Positions 1-11,265 of a DNA stretch of 64,000 bases are shown piece after piece. The first letter of the stretch is position 1. Each line of letters starts with the position of its first letter. Source of the DNA: Glandiceps talaboti (taxonomy: Eukaryota > Hemichordata > Enteropneusta > Spengelidae); NCBI RefSeq assembly GCF_964340395.1, contig NC_135554.1, forward strand, positions 22,415,592 through 22,479,591, in the 5' to 3' direction. Made by a program: the position numbers and the translations under genes. Below the pieces are notes generated by a model. It did no database searches. It saw only the letters and a list, made by a program, of their open reading frames with translations, and had not been told where the DNA came from.

Positions 1-2946
1 TATGGCACTATTTCTAGTTTCCTATATTTGTATTTCTTAAGATCTCTTCATAACCAGGTGATTTTACATCTATTTGTGGCACTATTTCTAGTTTCCTATA
101 TTTGTATTTCTTAAGATCTCTTCATAACCAGGTGATTTTACATCTATTTGTGGCACTATTTCTAGTTTCCTATATTTGTATTTCTTAAGATCTCTTCATA
201 ACCAGGTGATTTTACATCTATTTGTGCCACTATTTCTAGTTTCCTACATTTGTATTTCTTAAGATCTCTTCATAACCAGGTGATTTTACATCTATTTATG
301 GCACTATTTCTAGTTTCCTATATTTGTATTTCTTAAGATCTCTTCATAACCAGGTGATTTTACATCTATTTGTGGCACTATTTCTGGTTTCCTATATTTG
401 TATTTCTTAAGATCTCTTCATAACCAGGTGATTTTACATCTATTTGTGCCACTATTTCTAGTTTCCTACATTTGTATTTCTTAAGATCTCTTCATAACCA
501 GGTGATTTTACATCTATTTATGGCACTATTTCTAGTTTCCTATATTTGTATTTGTTAAGATCTCTTCATAACCAGGTGATTTTATATCTATTTGTGGCAC
601 TATTTCTAGTTTCCTATATTTGTATTTCTTAAGATCTCTTCATAACCAGGTGATTTTACATCTATTTGTGGCACTATTTCTAGTTTCCTATATTTGTATT
701 TGTTAAGATCTCTTCATAACCAGGTGATTTTATATCTATTTGTGGCACTATTTCTAGTTTCCTATATTTGTATTTCTTAAGATCTCTTCATAACCAGGTG
801 ATTTTACATCTATTTGTGGCACTATTTCTAGTTTCCTATATTTGTATTTCTTAAGATCTCTTCATAACCAGGTGATTTTATATCTATTTATGGCACTATT
901 TCTAGTTTCCTATATTTGTATTTGTTAAGATCTCTTCATAACCAGGTGATTTTACATCTATTTGTGGCACTATTTCTAGTTTCCTATATTTGTATTTCTT
1001 AAGATCTCTTCATAACCAGGTGATTTTATATCTATTTATGGCACTATTTCTAGTTTCCTATATTTGTATTTGTTAAGATCTCTTCATAACCAGGTGATTT
1101 TACATCTATTTATGGCACTATTTCTAGTTTCCTATATTTGTATTTGTTAAGATCTCTTCATAACCAGGTGATTTTATATCTATTTGTGGCACTATTTCTA
1201 GTTTCCTATATTTGTATTTCTTAAGATCTCTTCATAACCAGGTGATTTTACATCTATTTGTGGCACTATTTCTAGTTTCCTATATTTGTATTTGTTAAGA
1301 TCTCTTCATAACCAGGTGATTTTATATCTATTTGTGGCACTATTTCTAGTTTCCTATATTTGTATTTCTTAAGATCTCTTCATAACCAGGTGATTTTACA
1401 TCTATTTGTGGCACTATTTCTAGTTTCCTATATTTGTATTTCTTAAGATCTCTTCATAACCAGGTGATTTTATATCTATTTATGGCACTATTTCTAGTTT
1501 CCTATATTTGTATTTGTTAAGATCTCTTCATAACCAGGTGATTTTACATCTATTTGTGGCACTATTTCTAGTTTCCTATATTTGTATTTCTTAAGATCTC
1601 TTCATAACCAGGTGATTTTATATCTATTTATGGCACTATTTCTAGTTTCCTATATTTGTATTTGTTAAGATCTCTTCATAACCAGGTGATTTTATATCTA
1701 TTTATGGCACTATTTCTAGTTTCCTATATTTGTATTTCTTAAGATCTCTTCATAACCAGGTGATTTTATATCTATTTATGGCACTATTTCTAGTTTCCTA
1801 TATTTGTATTTCTTAAGATCTCTTCATAACCAGGTGATTTTATATCTATTTATGGCACTATTTCTAGTTTCCTATATTTGTATTTCTTAAGATCTCTTCA
1901 TAACCAGGTGATTTTATATCTATTTATGGCACTATTTCTAGTTTCCTATATTTGTATTTGTTAAGATCTCTTCATAACCAGGTGATTTTACATCTATTTG
2001 TGGCACTATTTCTAGTTTCCTATTATTGTATTTCTTAAGATCTCTTCATAACCAGGTGATTTTATATCTATTTATGGCACTATTTCTAGTTTCCTATATT
2101 TGTATTTGTTAAGATCTCTTCATAACCAGGTGATTTTACATCTATTTGTGGCACTATTTCTAGTTTCCTATATTTGTATTTCTTAAGATCTCTTCATAAC
2201 CAGGTGATTTTACATCTATTTATGGCACTATTTCTAGTTTCCTATATTTGTATTTCTTAAGATCTCTTCATAACCAGGTGATTTTATATCTATTTATGGC
2301 ACTATTTCTAGTTTCCTATATTTGTATTTGTTAAGATCTCTTCATAACCAGGTGATTTTACATCTATTTGTGGCACTATTTCTAGTTTCCTATATTTGTA
2401 TTTCTTAAGATCTCTTCATAACCAGGTGATTTTACATCTATTTATGGCACTATTTCTAGTTTCCTATATTTGTATTTGTTAAGATCTCTTCATAACCAGG
2501 TGATTTTATATCTATTTATGGCACTATTTCTAGTTTCCTATATTTGTATTTGTTAAGATCTCTTCATAACCAGGTGATTTTACATCTATTTGTGGCACTA
2601 TTTCTAGTTTCCTATATTTGTATTTCTTAAGATCTCTTCATAACCAGGTGATTTTACATCTATTTATGGCACTATTTCTAGTTTCCTATATTTGTATTTC
2701 TTAAGATCTCTTCATAACCAGGTGATTTTATATCTATTTATGGCACTATTTCTGGTTTCCTACATTTGTATTTCTTAAGATCTCTTCATAACCAGGTGAT
2801 TTTACATCTATTTATGGCACTATTTCTAGTTTCCTATATTTGTATTTGTTAAGATCTCTTCATAACCAGGTGATTTTACATCTATTTATGGCACTATTTC
2901 TAGTTTCCTATATTTGTATTTGTTAAGATCTCTTCATAACCAGGTG
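1..2946. repeat. 74-bp satellite array, about 40 head-to-tail copies
   Basis: The anchor GGCACTATTTC recurs at positions 4, 78, 152 and so on, giving a 74-bp period over 2.9 kb (about 39.8 units). Units are nearly identical. Variation sits at a few fixed sites: CTTAAG or GTTAAG, TTACATC or TTATATC, ATTTG or ATTTA before TGGC, and occasional TGCC. Each unit carries AGATCT. The right edge is abrupt inside a unit at CAGGTGA (2946); the left edge is outside the window, so the true array length is unknown. No open frame runs through it. If the RWDD3 gene continues to the left, the array lies in its last intron. Confidence 0.97.
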
Positions 2947-3533
2947 ACTATACATCTCAAAATGACCAAGGCTTCATAAAATGAGTGTCGTGTTTAAAAC
3001 TGACTCGCTCTCAAGGCAACTGATACCACAATTAGGAAATAACACAACTTAATTAAGACATACAACAACTCATAGTAACACACCTGGAAGCTGATGATGC
3101 GACATCAGCAGAGAATTAGGGATTCGATTTCTTTACTGCGTGGGTAAAACAAGGTCTATATTTTACTATATAGATCCAGCATCCATGAACATTTATTCTT
3201 GTAGAAATACCTATCTACCATAGTGCATTATGGGTAAATCTATTAACATGGTGTATCATGGGTAAATCTATATACTGTGGTGCATCATGGTAAATATATA
3301 TATACCAAGGTGCACCAGCGGTAAAGGTATATCCCAAAGTGCATCTTGGATATATACATATATATACCACGGTGCATCATGGGTTACTCTATATACCATG
3401 ATGCACCAGGGGTAAAGTTATATACCACTGCACTATTTGTAAACCTATATACCATGGAGCACCATGGGTGAATCTATATATCATGTTGCATCATGGGTAA
3501 AGGTATATATCATGATACATGATGGGAACTAAC
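2947..3533. repeat. Degenerate tandem repeat of about 32-37 bp around GTGCATCATGGGTAA
   Basis: From about 3195 to 3530 the core TGCATCATGGGTAAA plus TCTATATACCATG recurs roughly ten times with many substitutions and small length changes, so it is an old minisatellite. 2947-3195 holds no recognisable gene. The array abuts the donor site of RWDD3 exon 3. Confidence 0.75.
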
Positions 3534-3697
3534 CTTTAAATCAGATTGTTGTCCCTGTAGAATCAGTAATATAAGATGACCCTGTAGTAGTAATGTACCG
3601 GTTAGTTTCAGCTCGGCCACCCAGCTAGTGATAATCTTGATGTATTTTTGTTGTGCTCTCATATGATCAATATGCAATATGGAAATCCAGGTTGGTT
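3534..3697 (-). CDS. RWDD3: RWDD3 (RSUME) orthologue, exon 3: start of the C-terminal domain
   Basis: Reading leftwards from the acceptor TTGTTGTAG (AG at 3698-3699), two bases complete the codon split at the end of exon 2, then 54 codons follow to the donor AAG|GTTAGT. The peptide contains TWISILHIDHMRAQQKYIK, then LKLTGTLLLQG and LILLILQG. This aligns closely with the part of vertebrate RWDD3 that follows the RWD domain (LWITLLHLDHMRAKTKYVK in human, from memory). The family promotes SUMO conjugation by binding the E2 UBC9; that role is family knowledge, not visible here. The frame is open to the donor and the protein is incomplete: the remaining C-terminal residues must be encoded left of 3534, and no candidate exon is visible between there and the satellite. 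Exon phase (2,0) fits exon 2 exactly. Confidence 0.88.
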
Positions 3698-4242
3698 CTA
3701 CAACAAACAAACAAACAGTATGCAAATGATATCAATTGTGGTGGGGGGGGGGGGGGGGGGGTACTAATAGGATACATTTTCCAGGCAATGTTTCTCATGG
3801 CCTGATCTACAGCATTGAAAACAAAGCCATTACAAAAACATCCTCTAGTGTATATTAAAATGTATGATTTGATTCCCTCTAAAATGTTATGATCCGAGTA
3901 GAACAGTTCATTGCTTCACGGTAAATTTCACAATAAAATTTATGTACAAAACTGTGTGTAAAATTAGCCAACCTTTTACTCAATTACTGCAGAAATATAT
4001 TACCTGTGAGTTATCTTATGCAAATTTGATCAAGACTTGTACAGCATACATTTTTTGTCTGCAGACATTTAAATTTTAAGTTAAATTCATGTTTTTTTTC
4101 AATATTGTTTTTGTAACCGCCCAACTTTTAATTCAGATTGCAATCACAAAAACTTTATTTTTTCACTGATGTTTTACTTTTTCTCTAAAAATTTGGGCTA
4201 CAATCAAAATAATCTGACCAAAGTTCTCATTTTCTCAAGTCA
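3698..4242. other. Intron 2 of RWDD3, right of exon 3; poly-G tract
   Basis: Contains the acceptor tract of exon 3 and a 19-base G run at 3743-3761. Otherwise AT-rich, with no gene or recognised repeat. Confidence 0.6.
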
Positions 4243-4650
4243 CAATTAAAATATTATGACTTGAAATGTTTATTCAAAAAAGCTAGGAAGATAACCCAAT
4301 TTGACCTTGAAGACTTTAAAGGTCAAAGGGTCAAGGTCTTAAAAGAAAGCTCATATTTGATATTATGGGTGTAGGCACTTGAATGGAGTCACTATCTTTT
4401 ATACCTCCAAAGATATGATACATATTGAAATTTAACAACAAATATGGCTGCCATTCATCCATATTTGATTCAGTCACAAAATGACGTGCATATGTCTCAC
4501 ATAGCATGTTATCTTTGTGCCAGGTTTGGTTGAAATCGGTTGATGCTTACTAGAGATATGAGAGTGAATGCACAGGAGGACAGAGGGATGAACAGACAGA
4601 CAGACAGACAGACAGAACCCAATGTAATAGCCTGCTCAGGGCTAAAAATC
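4243..4650 (+). repeat. Dispersed repeat family D, copy 1, with (GACA)n near its end
   Basis: Shares long stretches with 18975-19405: a TTCAAAAAAGCTA start, GGTCAAGGTCTTAAAAGAAA, ATATGGCTGCCATTC, CAGGTTTGGTTGAAATC, then a (GACA)n run followed by ACCCAATGTAATAGCC. The arrangement of a GGTTTGGTTGAAATC block followed by (GACA)n is typical of interspersed repeats in marine invertebrates; class unknown. It encodes no recognisable protein. Confidence 0.8.
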
Positions 4651-5068
4651 TTCACTAATGTCTTCTATATTGATGTCAAAATTGATGTCAAAAACACAAT
4701 CACATTGATCAAAGTTTTGTTTTGAAGTGGAAATATTGCTAAATTCTGAAATATAAGCCTGGAAAGACAAAGACAAAGTCAAAGTCAAAGTCAAGTTCAT
4801 TTCTATGCCATACAAGGCCTTAGCAAATGTAGTAAAGGCAAACAACTTCTGTGCTTATTCAGTTAAAATAAATCCAGTGCCAAAAAAACCACACAACTAC
4901 AGTACTTCTTTTTTATTTTATCATGAACATGAAATCTCCCTTGCAGAGGTTGAAGTAAAATGTTGTAACGTATTATTGTAGTTTTTATGTCTGAAAACAC
5001 AAACAAAATCATTCAATACAAGAAAAACACTGTCAAAACATATTTAGAAGTAGAGCCATGCTTACATC
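4651..5068. other. Gene-free intronic DNA
   Basis: AT-rich sequence within intron 2 of RWDD3, with a short AAAGTCAAAGTC run near 4775. No coding or structural feature seen. Confidence 0.5.
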
Positions 5069-5337
5069 TTGATATGGTCATTTGTTATTGTTCATACTGA
5101 GCAATATCAATTCCTATCCTCAATTCCAAGAAACGATAGCATCAGATTGAAAATACGACTCATATTTCATTTCTTATCATCCAACTTGTTTTCTTTTCTG
5201 ACTATCACTAGATCTCTCTATGCTAGGGGTTACCATTCACTCAATAAAAACAACAATCTTAAATTTCTAGAATTAAAAGTTCGCAGTCAGATGTATTTCA
5301 TATTACTGATATCTTAGATTTAGGTCACTTCACATGA

Positions 5338-5551
5338 TTAACCCATTCAGTACTGAAAACTTTGCCGCCAAAATTATTTGAACAAAATTTTTGTTTTTAT
5401 GTAAGTTTTTGGCATATATCAGCTTCATTTTAGACTGGAATTAAAGAAATGTTATTTCGTAATAAAGTAATATTATTATAACTATGAAAATGTTCACATA
5501 AATTGGGTCCCAAAATTATTTAAAACTCGTCTCCAGTCATGAAAGGGTTAA
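5338..5551. mobile_element. piggyBac-type MITE with TTAA target duplications
   Basis: The element is bounded by TTAA on both sides (5338-5341 and 5548-5551). Its ends are imperfect inverted repeats: CCCATTCAGTACTG on the left, and on the right CAGTCATGAAAGGG, which reads CCCTTTCATGACTG when complemented. TTAA duplications with CCY-starting termini are the mark of piggyBac-superfamily elements. The body is 206 bp and has no transposase. A second copy begins at 63979. Confidence 0.82.
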
Positions 5552-5927
5552 CATGTGGTCCTCAAGTATGTATTACATAGAAAATCATTGCCTCAACTCT
5601 AAAACCTAGTCGTAAATTTCAAGAATTAATTAAAACTTTTTAGTCCGATATGTTCATGATTACAACTATTTCATATGTTGTTTATTTCACATAATTAAGT
5701 ATAATGCGTTTTCGTTTAAGGGGAAAATAATTACATCAACTCTACAAAGAAAAAATTTAAATTTTTAGAATTAGGATCAGATTTGCTCTGTACTCCTGCA
5801 TATCTCAAATTCTGTTAATTAGTAACGAAGTACAGTGGTGTTTAATTCATTTGAAAATTATTGAATATAAATTTCTGATATCAAAAATTTTCAGTCAGGT
5901 TCGCTCACTACTATCATTAGAAACAGT

Positions 5928-6418
5928 ACTGATAAAGACAAAATGAAAACATACGGATTGTTTAAAACAATGTTTGGTTTTGAGAACATTCTTCTGCAAA
6001 TTAAAAATCCTGTTTGTAGAAAACTAGTGACTAAATTTAGAATTTCGGATTATAATATTCAAATTGAGTTGGGTGAATCTACTCGTAAAATTCCTGAAGA
6101 TGAAAGATTCCGTAAATTTTGTCAAAATATGGTAGATGAATTATTTCGTCATTTAATTCTTTGTTCTTATTATACAAATAAAAGAAAGGTACTTTTTTCT
6201 TCTCTGTCATTAAATAATTCAAATTTTCATTCCTTATATGACAAAAGTAAATTTTTGCATATTTTGACCTCAGATGATAAACTTCCTCTTGGAAAATTTC
6301 TTGTTGATGAAAACAGTCCTCCAGCAGTTGGCTAAATGACTGTATTGTACTCACTTTATTTCTGTATGTTATTTTTGTATGCTTTACTATGCTATGCAAT
6401 AAAGATTGACTGATTGAC

Positions 6419-6499
<81 letters not shown>

Positions 6500-6512
6500 A
6501 AATGATTGATCA
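5928..6512 (+). mobile_element. 5'-truncated LINE (CR1/L2-like), C-terminal ORF2 tail and (GATT)n end
   Basis: An open frame from about 5943 to the stop at 6333-6335 reads KTYGLFKTMFGFENILLQ, RISDYNIQIELGESTRKIP, EDERFRKFC and HLILCSYY. This matches the usual C-terminal end of CR1/L2-like reverse-transcriptase proteins (pattern LRTYxxFKxxFxxENYL ... RISxHxLxIExGR ... ExRxCxxC ... HFLxxCxxY). A short 3' UTR with AATAAAG follows, then a (GATT)n tail to about 6510. Only about 130 residues remain, so the copy is 5' truncated and dead. ATCATT just before it and ATCATT just after the tail look like a target-site duplication. Confidence 0.85.
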
Positions 6513-6740
6513 TTATTTCATACTTTATTCATTCACTTAACATATGTAACACATACAGTGTGATTTAAATGGGAAATTATTGAATTCAAATGTCTCAAAT
6601 TAAAATTTTTCAGTCAGAGTTGCTGATCACTCCCACTATTTCATACTTTGTTCACTTAACATGAAAAACACGTACGGTGACTTTTAAAATGGGGCAATTA
6701 TTGCATCTACTCTAAACAGACAGATTGGCAGCAAATTGAA

Positions 6741-8400
6741 GAGTTAAAGGTACAACAGAGTTATTTCTATAACCCAGTGATTTGTAATAGATCAGCTCAA
6801 TATAACAATCTGTCAGCCGGCTATGATGTGTGTGTGTGTGTGGGTGGGTGGGCTCAGCTTCTCTCAGCAGAGTTCACTTCCTGCTCTACATTCAACCCAA
6901 TTCCTTCAATCTCAACAATCTCCCTTCATATATATTGAAAAACATCACAACAACGTTATCACGGAGCAGCAATTAATGTCTGCCTCTCCAAAAATGATGA
7001 GTTCCCTATATTTTATGTCATTTATATCGCTAATAGTTTACTGTAGGTGTTTGGCACGGGTTCATAAATGAAATAGCTAGTTTTAATGCAAGGACACTTT
7101 GGAGGATATCAGTGCAGTTCTCAACCTACTCAAACACTACAAACAGGCAAACTTTTTGACTCTGTTTAATACTTTCTTGACATATAAAATGTAATTCATT
7201 GCAAGTCATCTTACATTTAAACCTCCAACTATAAAGGTCAGCAGAGCTAAAGTATATTAGTTCATGAATATCAATTGATTTTTATAATGTTATGGTGACA
7301 TATCCATGTATTTTTTACAGCAACGCTACAACTGAAAAATGAATGTAGCGCAACAAAATAATTCATTAAGTTTTTTTTCTATTTTTGTCCCTTTTTTTCA
7401 TAAAAAATAAGTCAAAAGTCAACACAACACTTTAGTCTTTAGATTAAGAATGTAAGTCTGTGTTGTAACTAAAAACTATGGTGACCTGGACCTGTCCATT
7501 TTTTGAAACTGTTTTATATATTTAAATGACTACTACATATTGAACGCTATGAGGTGTATTGAATCATCATCCATAGGTGAACGAGCTCTCCACTGTACAC
7601 ATAAATGGAAAGAAAATGTAAGGAATTTGTATTTTACCATACAGACCCAAAAATCAATTGTGCTTCTATCACCCTAACATCTTGAATTTGCACATAAAAT
7701 GTAATCATTCACAAGACATGCAGTGAAATAACACGTGGCGATGGCCAGCTGTGACTGAAAGTGTGTGACCTGGCTTGCACCTCAGTATTGAATACTGTAT
7801 GAGCACTACCATATATGGGTATCAAGGCAAATCAAACTAACCTGGAACCGCATTCAAAACAGAGGTTTCTTTCAAGATTTAAACCCCTCTCTACACTACC
7901 TAAGGATAACACCGACCACTAATTTACACAGGTACAATGTCTTTTGATGAGTAACTGTAAAAAAAAAAGTCTCAGTTGCAGATAGCGCAGGTTTGAAATT
8001 ACCATGGTTACAGTAATAAACTTGTCACTGAATAAGCTATCATGAAACCAGCCATATTATCCATCTGATTTATTTTTTGAGGGGGGGGGGGAGTATCTAA
8101 CATCAAAGAAAGAATATTTCATCTCCATTTTCAATACGATAAATAAATGTAACATATAAATTAAAGTACACATTTAAGAGACTCTGAGGGGGCAGTAACA
8201 CCATATTTTTAATTAAATTTCTGATAGAAAAGTAGCTGGTACACTATAATAAAATTACCTTTGTTAGTTCAATATTTACTAGTTTATTTATTTATTTGGT
8301 TGCTATTCATTCTGAAAACTTGCCAATTACTAGCAGTGTATAGAGTAAAATACAAAAGTCATTGTTCAAAACATCCAGCATTTTTAATCTCTATAAACAG
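6741..8400. other. Gene-free intronic DNA with a GT-rich patch
   Basis: No exon, RNA gene or repeat family recognised. 6827-6852 is (GT)n followed by GGGTGGGTGGG. An X-box-like palindrome ATTACCATGGTTAC lies at 7998-8011. Confidence 0.5.
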
Positions 8401-8720
8401 TTTGCTATCAAATAGGTATTTTTGTTCACGATACAATCATGATAAACTACCACCTCATTCCCCCAAAGCTTTTTTCGTATGTAAGTCATTGTCACAATTC
8501 CACACGGAAATTTAGCGGGACTGTCCATGTACTTGGACAGAATAGTAGTATTGGCCTGTAGTCATCTGTCAGGTTTGTCACTTTACACTGTCTTGTGGAA
8601 CAACATCCCAGACAATATTAGTAGCACTCCAGTTAGAGAAAGATTCACAAAAGAGTACAAAAATTTGATTCTGGATCAAACATTTCACTTGATAATGTTT
8701 TAATTTTCCACATATTACAA
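8400..8720 (+). mobile_element. Decayed LINE ORF2 C-terminal fragment
   Basis: Around 8592-8680 one frame reads LWNNIPDNISSTPVRERFTK followed by EYKNLIL. This is the common terminal block of non-LTR reverse transcriptases (xxWNxLPxxIRxxxSxxxFKxxLKxxL). Upstream, RYNHDKLP at about 8430 fits the preceding block. Stops and frame changes show it is non-functional. Confidence 0.65.
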
Positions 8721-9465
8721 GCTCCCTATCTTCATTCTTTTGTACATCATGATGTTGGACATTTATTCCAACGAGACTCTGTGACTGTCACGTAATATTT
8801 TCATCATGTTATTAGCATTGTGAAAATTCCAGTGGCTAGACTAGATTAGTTCATGAGTAACTATTTTCTAGCCGCTCACATACTTTTAAGAAATAGAGTT
8901 TATATTGAATGCTAAAATGTTAAATGTTTCAATTTCTGTTCAAATTAGACCCTCCCTAGTTAATATACTTCCAAGTTGAAACCCTGCTATTCACAGACAA
9001 TGGGTATCTAAGACCCTATCTAATTAATACTGTAAAAGTTAACACCTTGTTATTCTTGTTCCTCAGTGTAAGCTCCTCCCTAGCAATTTAAATCATATCA
9101 GTATAAATAATTTCACTTTTATGAAGTATAGGTCCTGAATATGTACTCTTCCCTTCCTCCTTGTAGATGCTACACTTCTCAAACCCACGAGGGCAGGCCA
9201 TACAAGATATCTTAAAAATTTTTCAATTTTTACAATTATCCATCATAAATCAATATTACCTCAGAACTTTGTTGTTGTTTTTTAATTTCTTGTCCAATAT
9301 TACCTTCCCACCTTTCTCTGTGATCTATCTTCAATTATAATTTACTGTTGAAATCACCCTCAAAGTACTTTTTCGACATGACTGTCTCACACAGAAAATC
9401 ATTGAATATTCTACAGGGGAAACTCTCCTTTCCATGTGACTCTCTCATGGATTCTACTCATGGAC
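8721..9465. other. Gene-free intronic DNA
   Basis: AT-rich sequence within intron 2 of RWDD3. No coding frame with family resemblance and no repeat with a partner in the window was noticed. Confidence 0.45.
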
Positions 9466-9612
9466 GGTACACTCCCTAGGGAGTGAGGATGTATAAAGAG
9501 CCATTTGCACTGTTATGTTATAGATCTGCGGCAGATGTAATAACTGTAAAGCGCTTTGAGCATAGTGTTGCAAAGTGCAATATAGAAACTAACATTATTA
9601 TTATTACCATTA
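9466..9612 (+). repeat. Dispersed repeat family H, copy 1, ending in (ATT)n
   Basis: Reads CTCCCTAGGGAGTGAGG, GTATAAAGAGC, ATAGATCTG, then GTAAAGCGCTTTGAGCATAG and a (ATT)n tail. A GTAAAGCGCTTTGAG block near an (ATT)n end is typical of SINE/LINE 3' ends. The second copy is at 10858-10985. Confidence 0.7.
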
Positions 9613-9944
9613 TTACTTCACATTGAAATAACAATATTCAGTTGAACCAAGTTTTTCATGACATTAACTTTTTTTATTTAAATTATTCCTTTGCACATGG
9701 ACATGCAATAAACATACATTTTCACCTTGGAATTTTGATCAAAAATCAATTTGAAAGTGAACTATTTGACAACAACAAAAATAGTCCAAAAAAAATCCAT
9801 GCCATCATTCAAGATTGAGGGCAGCATTTACAATCCATATACTCATAGAGAAGAATGACAAAACTCTTATTGTGATGTTATTATTCTCTGATTCAACTGC
9901 AATATTTTGTGCAAAAAACTACACTAACATTTACATATTCAGGT

Positions 9945-10185
9945 TATGGCCTATTTATGTGTGTGCGTGGGGGGGGGGGCAGATATCATTTGCTTGTTCA
10001 TCAGTGATTGGCTCTGCAAGTGTCTTCACTCAAGTAGCAATTAATGTAGGGAGGTTTATTTCTATGTTTGCCCCCTCCCCCAGATCTACAGATCGTATGG
10101 GCTGGACAAAGACAAAAAAAGATTGATGTGGGGGTATTTAAGTCACTAGTGATGTGCACTGACCAGAAACAATTCTGTTTTTTTT
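9945..10185 (+). repeat. Dispersed repeat family C, copy 1
   Basis: Shares GGCAGATATCATTTGCTTG, TTGGCTCTGCA, TGTCTTCACT, AGGGAGG, GATCTACAGA, GGGCTGGACAAA and CTGACCAGAAACAATTCT, in the same order, with 21100-21297. No coding content identified. Confidence 0.72.
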
Positions 10186-10531
10186 GGCCTTTACACTACA
10201 CGACATTCATAAAATACTCAATCACGTTGTTCCTGGATTACACGAGAATGAACTTTCCAAAGACATATAATATTTCAAAGTCTGACACTAAAGAGACAGA
10301 GTCTTGTCACTTTTTATATTTTATGTATATCGTTCATCTTTGTTTCAAAATAAAAAGCCGCTTATTTTTTTTTTTTACCACTTATTATAACATGTCTAAA
10401 CATTAGTAGAAATCTTATAGGCTACTGTAATACTGTATTTACATATGAAATCTTTTCTCATATATCATTATATTTTTAAAGTTTGACCCTAACTCAAATC
10501 GTATGAGGAACTGTGCACATCTTGAAGAGCA

Positions 10532-10625
10532 CGGTTTATACACTTTAAGTCAAATAAAATTCCAGGACTTTTTCCAGGACTTTTTCAGGAATATTCAATC
10601 AACTTTGGTCATTGACTAGGGACAC
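10532..10625 (+). repeat. Dispersed repeat family E fragment (TTCCAGGACTTT)
   Basis: TATACACTTTAAGTCAAA followed by AAAATTCCAGGACTTTT and ATCAACTTTGGTCATT matches 57052-57150 in the same order. Class unknown. Confidence 0.55.
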
Positions 10626-10638
10626 ACACACTCCTGCT

Positions 10639-10853
10639 TTTTAAAGTGGCCCATATGGATGAGAATTAGGTATTTATTTTGGATTTTTTTTAATTTATAA
10701 AACAATTTTATCATGGCATCCTACTTGAAAAATCTATGAGAAAAACATACACCAAGTCTGTGTTTGTAATTCAATACATTACAAAAAGCTAAAAAATGTG
10801 TAAAAAAAAACACCACGCATTTTACACATATCAATCTGTTGCAATTTAAAAAA
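10639..10853 (+). mobile_element. MITE family A, truncated copy
   Basis: Starts TAAAGTGGCCCATATGGATGA and continues with TATTTATTTTGGATTTTTTT, TTAATTTATAAAACAATTTT and TTTGTAATTCAATACATTAC. These match the left arm and centre of the complete foldback element at 35074-35381. The right arm is lost after the centre. Confidence 0.72.
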
Positions 10854-10857
10854 CAAT

Positions 10858-10985
10858 GGATTGTATGCTCCCCAGGGAGTTGGGGAAGTATAAAGGGCTG
10901 AGGTGCCGCTATAGATCTGTGCCAGGGTAATATTGTAAAGTTCTTTGAGCACAGAGATATACAGAGCCATACCAGGAATAACAAG
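10858..10985 (+). repeat. Dispersed repeat family H, copy 2
   Basis: GCTCCCCAGGGAGTTGGGG, GTATAAAGGGCTG, ATAGATCTGTG and TTGTAAAGTTCTTTGAGCA match 9466-9600 in order. The (ATT)n tail is missing. Confidence 0.7.
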
Positions 10986-11265
10986 CCTTCATTGAAGACA
11001 CCCCCCCCCCCCCATGGTGTGTTTTATAATAAAGTTTTGTGCAAATTTAAATGGTGTCTATACAAAACTCTGTCATGCATGAATGGACAGACGGACACAC
11101 AGACAAACTAACACAGTCAGAACCTATCGTATAACCCACTCTGAGCAGTACCCTTTGGGAGCTAATAACTGTTACGTGAACACTGTGCAACCATCACGAC
11201 ATCAATTATGGGGTGGAACTTTATAACATATGTAATACCATTCTCATTTATAAACATATACTTAC

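Larger units (their letters stand above)
5069..6740. repeat. Diverged repeat family F, interrupted by two insertions
   Basis: Elements such as TTATTGCATCAACTCTAAA, TTTCAAGAATTAAAA, TTTTCAGTCAG and CACTATTTCATACTTTGTTCACTTAACATG recur at about 5590-5650, 5720-5780, 5880-5925, 6515-6615 and 6640-6720. This indicates an old tandem or multi-copy family with a unit of about 130-160 bp. It is split by a TTAA-flanked element (5338-5551) and by a truncated LINE (about 5928-6512). Confidence 0.6.

Noticed and set aside
1-2946. Possible CRISPR array or tandem gene array
   Set aside because: 74-bp units run head to tail without spacers, and no open frame crosses the units.
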